From the NCBI GenBank assembly GCA_910579545.1, contig CAJTVI010000085.1, positions 1-8,995 of the forward strand: DNA of 8,995 nt. The letters run 5' to 3'. This document shows positions 5,207-8,995 of the stretch, in pieces. The notes below the pieces were generated by a model. That model was not told where the DNA came from. It saw only the letters and a list, made by a program, of their open reading frames with translations, and searched no databases. This DNA comes from an uncultured Oscillospiraceae bacterium (lineage in GTDB: Bacteria > Bacillota > Clostridia > Oscillospirales > Ruminococcaceae). A program made the position numbers and the translations under genes. Numbering within the stretch: the first letter of the stretch is position 1; every line of letters starts with the position of its first letter.

Positions 5207-5308
5207 TTGCCCCTTTGGGGCAATTCACCTTACCGCCCATTCTACTGGTCAGCCGCATCCGCTGCGTCAGAAAAGCTTGCATTCCACCAAGGAGTGCGGC
5301 GCTTTTCT
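5207..5308. other. Internal hairpins of the inverted-repeat element
   Basis: TTGCCCC/GGGGCAA (5207-5213 with 5217-5223) pairs perfectly around TTT. A longer two-part hairpin spans 5269-5308. Its outer stem is AGAAAAGC with GCTTTTCT (8 bp). Its inner stem is GCATTCC with GGAGTGC (7 bp, one G-U pair) around the loop ACCAA. Confidence 0.6.
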
Positions 5309-5364
5309 TCCTTGCGGCTGCGGCCGCCCAGCGAATGTGCGGTGGATCGAATTTTATTCGGAAT

Positions 5365-5390
5365 CTTTGTTTTCTTATCTCACCGCCGCT
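5365..5390 (-). repeat. Right terminal inverted repeat
   Basis: Read on minus this is AGCGGCGGT, then GAG, then ATAAGAAAACAAAG. Its outer half (CCGCCGC, 5383-5389) can also pair with GCGGCGG at 5396-5402 just outside the element, giving a 7-bp hairpin followed by CTTTAT, a weak plus-strand terminator. Confidence 0.85.
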
Positions 5391-5459
5391 TTTTGGCGGC
5401 GGCTTTATGCCGGCGCCGGCCAGCGTCCCGCCGGCTTCTCCCGCCCTTTTTTCCGCCGC

Positions 5460-5487
5460 TTTGCCTGCGCCCATTTTGTGGTATAAT
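5460..5487 (+). promoter_or_regulatory. Extended -10 promoter of addB
   Basis: A consensus TATAAT at 5482-5487 is preceded by TGG, giving an extended -10 element. TTTGCC at 5460-5465 can serve as a weak -35 with 16-bp spacing. Transcription would start near 5494, about 27 nt before the ATG. Confidence 0.75.
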
Positions 5488-5520
5488 AAGTCCATATCCA
5501 TAAAAGAAGGGGGCGACGGG

Positions 5521-8500
5521 ATGCTGCGTCTGGTACTGGGCATTTCGGGCAGCGGCAAGTCGGGCCATCTGATGGCGCGCATCAAGGAGCGGGCGCGGGC
5601 CGGGCAAAAGAGCATCCTGCTGGTGCCCGAGCAGTTCACCTCCTCCACCGAGACAGCCATCTACCAAACCCTGGGGGACAAGCTCTCGGGCCAGGTCTCG
5701 AGCTACAGCTTTACCTCCCTGGCCGAAAAGCTGCTGGGCCTTTATGGGGGCGCGGCGGTCAAAACCCTCACCGACGCCGGCCGGGCGGTACTGGTGCGCC
5801 GCGCGCTGGAGGAGCTGGGCGAGGGGGTGCGCCACTACCGGCGGCACCGGCGCAGCGCCGCCTTCTGCCAGCTCTGCGCCGAGACCATCGACGAGCTCAA
5901 AAGCGCCGGGCTGACCGGCGCGGACCTGGCCGCGCTGAGCCAGAACGCCGGCCCCGGCCGGGAAAAATTGGAGGAGCTGGCCGCCATCTTTACCGCCTAC
6001 GAGGCGCTGCTGGGCGCCGCCGCCATGGACCCCGGCGACCGCCTCATCGCCGCGGCCGAACGGCTCTCGCCCGATTTTTTTGCCGGCAAAGCGGTGTTTG
6101 TGGACGAGTTCGACACCTTCAACGCCAGCAAAAAGCGGCTGCTGGCCGCCATGCTCGCCGCCGCGCCCGAGGTGACGGTGGCCCTGTGCTGCGACGGGCT
6201 GGACGATTACGACGCAGGGCTCGGGCTTTTCAGCGGGGCCAAGGCGGTGGCCGCAAGCCTTATCCGGCTGGCCCGGCAGGCGGGGGTGGAGTGCGCCGCC
6301 CCGCTGCTGCTGCAAAAGGACCTGCGCCACACCCCCGCGCTCTGCCGGCTCAACCGGCTGCTGGCCGGCGATCCCCAGTGCCAGGCGGACGACATGGGGA
6401 CGGTTCCTTTGCCGGCAGCGGGCGGCGATCCCCAAGGCCCCATGTGCCAGGCGGACGAACCCGCCCCCGCCATCACCCTGCTGGAGGCCGGCAGCCGGGC
6501 CGCCGAGGCCAAGGCCGCGGCGGCGGGCGTGCTGCGGCTGGCCCGGCAGGGGGTGCCCTTTGGCAAAATGGCGGTGATCTGCCGCCAGAGCGAGACCTAC
6601 CTGCCCCTTGTGCGGTACGAGTTCGGGCTTGCGGGCATTCCGCTTTTCTGCGACGAGGCCACCACCCCCGAGCACAGCGCCCCGGCCGCGGCCGTGCGCG
6701 CGGCGCTGGGGCTTTTGCGGTACGGCCTTACCACCGAGCCGCTGCTGGGGCTGGTCAAGTGCGGCCTGTGCAGCCTGCCCGGCGGCGAGGAGGCGGCCTG
6801 CGCGCTGGAAAACTACGCCTACACCTGGCGGCCCGCGGCGGCGGACTGGCGCAGCCCCTTTGCCCGCCCCATGGCCGGGTACGACAGCCGCCCCAGCGAG
6901 GCCGACGAGGCCCAGCTGGCCCTGGCCGAGGGCGCGCGGGCCTTTATCATGCAGGCGGCCGGCCGGTTTGCGGCGGCCGCCCGGGGCAAAAGCGCCCGGG
7001 AGGTAAGCCGTCAGATCTATTTTCTGCTCAAAAACCTGGGGGCCGAGGAGGCTTTGGCCGGGCTGGCCGAGGCCCTGCGGGCCGACCCCGCCGCCGGCAT
7101 CCCGGCCGCCGCCGAGGCGGTGCGGGAGTGGAACGTGGTGATGGAGCTGCTCAACCAGATGGCCCTGCTGCTTGGGGAGGACGAGCTTTCCCCCGCCGAG
7201 TACGACGAGCTCTTCTGCCTGCTTTTGCGCACCACCGACCTTGGGCACATCCCCCAGAGCCTGGACGCGGTCATCTTTACCACCGCCGGCCGGATGCGGC
7301 TGGCCGGGCCGGAGTACTGCTTTGTGCTGGGCCTGGCCGAGGGGGAGTTCCCGGCCGCCCCGGGCGAGAGCGGCCTTTTGACCCACGCCGACCGGGACGC
7401 CCTGATCCGGCAGGGGGTGGAGATGCCGGACTGCTTTGAAAACCGCGCCATCCGCGAGCAGGTCTGCTTTTACAAGGCCCTCACCATCCCCTCCCGCGGG
7501 CTCTGGCTCTCCTGGCCGGGCCAGGCGGCCGGCCTGCCGGTCAGCAGCGCGCTGGCGCCGGTCATCGAGGCTTTTGACCCGCCGCCCCCGCCGCTGGAAT
7601 GGGTCGACTATGCCGCCGCCCCCGCCGCCGCGCTGGACCTTTTGGGGGCCAGCTGGCAGCCGGACAGCCCCCGCACCGCCTCGCTCTGGGCGGCCCTGGC
7701 CGAGCGGCCGGACGCCGCCCCAAGGCTTGCGGCGGTGGGCCGCGCCGCCCAAAACGAACCCCTTGCGGTGCGGGACCTTGCGGCCCTGGCCGGGCTGCTG
7801 GGGCCGGGGCTGCGGCTCTCGCCCAGCCGGGTGGAGCGGTACTACACCTGCCGCTTTGCCTATTTTTTGGAGTATGTGCTGGGGCTGCGCCCCCGCCGCC
7901 CCGCCGAGCTCTCGCCCAACATCAGCGGCAGCTTGGTGCACTGGGTGCTGGAGCAGGCGCTGCGCCGCACCGGCGAGGGCTTTGCCGCCCTCTCGCCCAG
8001 CGCCCTGGTGGCCCTGGCCGCCGAACTCACCGACGAGTATGTGGCCCAAAACCTGCCGGGCGGCGGCGAGCGGTTTGGGTATCTCATTACCCGGCTCAAA
8101 AAAAGCGTGGCCTCGCTTTTGGGCTACTTGCAGGCCGAGCAAAAGCAGAGCGGGTTTGCCCCCGCCGCCTTTGAGCTGCCCATCGACAGGGGACTGGACG
8201 CCGTGCCGCCCCTCACCCTGCGCAGCCCGGACGGCCGGCAGGTGCAGGTGGTGGGCAAGATCGACCGGGTGGACGTCTGCCAGCGGGAGGGCAAAAGCTA
8301 CCTGCGGGTGCTGGACTATAAAACCGGGGACAAGCAGTTCAGCCTGGAGGACGTCTGGTGCGGGCTGGACTGTCAGATGCTGCTCTACCTCTTTGCGCTG
8401 GTGCGGCAGGGCGGGGACCGGTTCGAAAACCCCGCCGCGGCCGGGGTGCTCTACCTCATGGCCGACCCGCCCCCCAAAACCGTCGCCCGGTCCGAGGCCG

Positions 8501-8886
8501 CCGGCGAGACCCGCTACCGGCTGGACGGGCTGATTTTGGACGACCCGGCCATCCTGCGGGCGATGGACCGGGACGCCACTGGCCTTTTTGTGCCCTTTGG
8601 CTTTAAAAAGGACGGCACCCCCCGCGCCGGCGACAAGCTGGCCAGCCTGGAAAAATTGGGCCGCATCGAGGCCCGCATCAACCGGCTGGTGGCGGACATG
8701 GCGGCCGACCTCTACGCCGGAAAGATCGACGCCGCCCCCCTGTGCAAAAACGGCCGCGCCCCCTGCGTTTACTGCGACTGGCGGGACGTCTGCCGCCACG
8801 AGGACGGCAAAAACGAGATGACGCCCAAGGCCCCGGCCCACCCCTTTGAGGAGGACGAGCCGGCAAATGGGGAGGTGACGGTATGA
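5521..8886 (+). CDS. addB: ATP-dependent helicase/nuclease subunit B, AddB (1121 aa)
   Basis: AddB pairs with AddA to resect double-strand breaks for RecA-dependent repair. The N-terminus LVLGISGSGKS contains a Walker A loop (G7 to S14, GxxGxGKS). VFVDEFDTF near 192-200 is Walker B-like. The C-terminal RecB-type nuclease shows GKIDRVD (D915, D918), LDYKTG (D932 and K934, the catalytic D-x-K) and QMLLY (Q952). The four iron-sulfur cysteines have the family spacing: C777 in YYTCRFAYFLEY before the nuclease, then C1082-x2-C1085-x5-C1091 at the C-terminus. Length is normal for Firmicutes AddB. The start ATG has GAAGGGGG upstream; an in-frame extension back to 5215 crosses the promoter and the inverted-repeat element and is rejected. 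Around residues 283-313 a low-conservation linker carries an in-frame REP-like insertion. The stop overlaps the next gene's start as ATGA. Confidence 0.97.
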   Translation: MLRLVLGISGSGKSGHLMARIKERARAGQKSILLVPEQFTSSTETAIYQTLGDKLSGQVSSYSFTSLAEKLLGLYGGAAVKTLTDAGRAVLVRRALEELGEGVRHYRRHRRSAAFCQLCAETIDELKSAGLTGADLAALSQNAGPGREKLEELAAIFTAYEALLGAAAMDPGDRLIAAAERLSPDFFAGKAVFVDEFDTFNASKKRLLAAMLAAAPEVTVALCCDGLDDYDAGLGLFSGAKAVAASLIRLARQAGVECAAPLLLQKDLRHTPALCRLNRLLAGDPQCQADDMGTVPLPAAGGDPQGPMCQADEPAPAITLLEAGSRAAEAKAAAAGVLRLARQGVPFGKMAVICRQSETYLPLVRYEFGLAGIPLFCDEATTPEHSAPAAAVRAALGLLRYGLTTEPLLGLVKCGLCSLPGGEEAACALENYAYTWRPAAADWRSPFARPMAGYDSRPSEADEAQLALAEGARAFIMQAAGRFAAAARGKSAREVSRQIYFLLKNLGAEEALAGLAEALRADPAAGIPAAAEAVREWNVVMELLNQMALLLGEDELSPAEYDELFCLLLRTTDLGHIPQSLDAVIFTTAGRMRLAGPEYCFVLGLAEGEFPAAPGESGLLTHADRDALIRQGVEMPDCFENRAIREQVCFYKALTIPSRGLWLSWPGQAAGLPVSSALAPVIEAFDPPPPPLEWVDYAAAPAAALDLLGASWQPDSPRTASLWAALAERPDAAPRLAAVGRAAQNEPLAVRDLAALAGLLGPGLRLSPSRVERYYTCRFAYFLEYVLGLRPRRPAELSPNISGSLVHWVLEQALRRTGEGFAALSPSALVALAAELTDEYVAQNLPGGGERFGYLITRLKKSVASLLGYLQAEQKQSGFAPAAFELPIDRGLDAVPPLTLRSPDGRQVQVVGKIDRVDVCQREGKSYLRVLDYKTGDKQFSLEDVWCGLDCQMLLYLFALVRQGGDRFENPAAAGVLYLMADPPPKTVARSEAAGETRYRLDGLILDDPAILRAMDRDATGLFVPFGFKKDGTPRAGDKLASLEKLGRIEARINRLVADMAADLYAGKIDAAPLCKNGRAPCVYCDWRDVCRHEDGKNEMTPKAPAHPFEEDEPANGEVTV
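6367..6458 (+). repeat. REP-like bulged hairpin between 15-bp direct repeats inside addB
   Basis: GTGCCAGGCGGACGA occurs at 6378-6392 and again at 6444-6458, exactly 66 bp (22 codons) apart. GGCGATCCCCA is also repeated, at 6367-6377 and 6424-6434. Between the copies, ACATGGGG (6392-6399) pairs with CCCCATGT (6438-6445) and CCTT (6406-6409) with AAGG (6434-6437), leaving ACGGTT bulged. The motif GGGGACGGTTCC resembles dispersed REP-type sequences linked to Y1 (RAYT) transposases; that resemblance is from memory. Codons here (GTT, CCT, TTG, GCA) are unlike the rest of addB. The reading frame is kept. Confidence 0.6.
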
Positions 8887-8995
8887 GCGGCAAGGAACTG
8901 CGGCAGGGCGCTGCCGGCCAGGGCCGATCTGGGGGGCAACGGCCCACCAGCAAATGCCCTGCATTTGCTGGATGCGATGTTTCTGGATTTTTTGC
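8883..8995 (+). CDS. Start of a gene coupled to addB (expected addA; not recognisable; runs off the edge)
   Basis: The ATG at 8883 overlaps the addB stop (ATGA) and has GGGGAGGTG five bases upstream, an excellent translation start. In Firmicutes the gene after addB is normally addA, whose N-terminus shows a Q-motif and Walker A within about 40 residues. Here MSGKELRQGAAGQ is followed by GRSGGQRPTSKCPAFAGCD, with no such motif in the 37 codons available. From about 8925 the codons turn atypical (CGA, TCT, CAA, CCT, GCA, GGA, GTT), and the DNA is packed with inverted repeats. Either a small element has entered the start of addA, or this is a different coupled gene. The downstream sequence would settle it. 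Confidence 0.45.
   Translation, partial: MSGKELRQGAAGQGRSGGQRPTSKCPAFAGCDVSGFF
8901..8971. repeat. Hairpin cluster at the start of the post-addB gene
   Basis: CGGCAG/CTGCCG (8901-8906 with 8911-8916) is followed by a perfect 11-bp stem. In that stem CCAGCAAATGC (8947-8957) pairs with GCATTTGCTGG (8961-8971) around CCT. The second stem is AT-richer than its surroundings. It resembles a dispersed palindromic repeat rather than coding sequence. Confidence 0.6.

Larger units (their letters stand above)
5162..5390. mobile_element. Putative MITE-like element with 26-bp terminal inverted repeats (229 bp)
   Basis: The left end reads AGCGGCGGT, three bases, then ATAAGAAAACAAAG (5162-5187). The right end (5365-5390), read on minus, is the same with a different trinucleotide, so 23 of 26 bases match. 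Both ends are flanked outside by TTTT (5158-5161 and 5391-5394), compatible with a 4-bp target duplication, though T-runs there are weak evidence. The block contains no convincing gene but several internal hairpins. Its long A-runs and mixed composition differ from the neighbouring genes. It sits between the terminator of one gene and the promoter of addB. Read as RNA, the same repeats would form a long basal stem, so a structured non-coding RNA is the main alternative. No transposase is in the window. Confidence 0.55.

Noticed and set aside
5215..5520. An upstream extension of addB by 102 codons
   Set aside because: It would run through the inverted-repeat element and the TATAAT promoter. 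The ATG at 5521 has a good ribosome binding site and puts the Walker A loop at the normal N-terminal position.
7599..8533. Alternative plus-strand frames inside the 3' half of addB
   Set aside because: They are Ala/Arg/Pro-rich out-of-frame translations. The AddB nuclease and cysteine motifs lie in the main frame.
5380..8964. A very long minus-strand open frame (about 1194 codons) opposite addB
   Set aside because: It mirrors addB. In high-GC DNA the antisense frame lacks stops, and its translation is a Gly/Gln/Leu/Val-rich composition with no domain. AddB on the plus strand has all expected motifs.
8887..8995. The addB frame continuing past its stop as a protein-like stretch (ALHLLDAMFLDFL)
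   Set aside because: AddB already ends normally after its cysteine motif with a typical acidic tail, and the stretch is too short to claim readthrough or a frameshifted gene. It is noted only in case the downstream sequence shows this frame is real.
1..8995. CRISPR array, riboswitch or complete insertion sequence
   Set aside because: No regularly spaced repeat array, recognised riboswitch core or transposase reading frame was found on either strand.

Overview
The window is GC-rich, roughly two-thirds G+C by eye, and its codons end strongly in G or C. Several features point to a high-GC member of the Clostridia, probably a gut Oscillospirales/Ruminococcaceae-type bacterium. These are AGGAGG-type ribosome binding sites, extended -10 promoters, a DUF4179-like anti-sigma factor paired with an ECF sigma factor, and an AddB-type (not RecBCD) recombination nuclease. 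The family-level placement is inference.

Layout, left to right. (1) 1-148, minus: the 5' end of a probable lipoprotein gene that runs off the left edge, with a promoter near 290-318. (2) 543-618, plus: tRNA-Pro(UGG), with its own promoter and a strong intrinsic terminator. (3) 690-1253, minus: a small conserved helical/winged-helix-like protein of unknown function. It is divergent from (4) 1439-2320, plus: a stand-alone RNase III with a C-terminal dsRNA-binding domain. The -35 boxes of these two genes lie 4 bp apart. (5) 2445-4308, minus: an ECF sigma factor followed by its overlapping, membrane-anchored anti-sigma factor. It converges on the RNase III gene across a long shared bidirectional terminator. 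(6) 4614-5120, plus: a protein made of two peptidoglycan-binding repeats. (7) 5162-5390: a 229-bp gene-free block bounded by 26-bp imperfect terminal inverted repeats, read here as a MITE-like element. (8) 5521-8886, plus: addB, complete. (9) 8883 to the end, plus: a translationally coupled reading frame, expected to be addA, which soon enters hairpin-rich sequence with atypical codons and is not recognisable as AddA.

The genes mostly form independent units: a tRNA, an RNA-processing nuclease, an envelope-type signalling pair, a cell-wall-binding protein and a DNA-repair operon. The unusual content is the small repetitive DNA: the inverted-repeat element before addB, a REP-like bulged hairpin between 15-bp direct repeats inside addB, and the hairpin cluster at the start of the gene after addB. 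No CRISPR array, complete insertion sequence, phage gene or clear defence system was seen.
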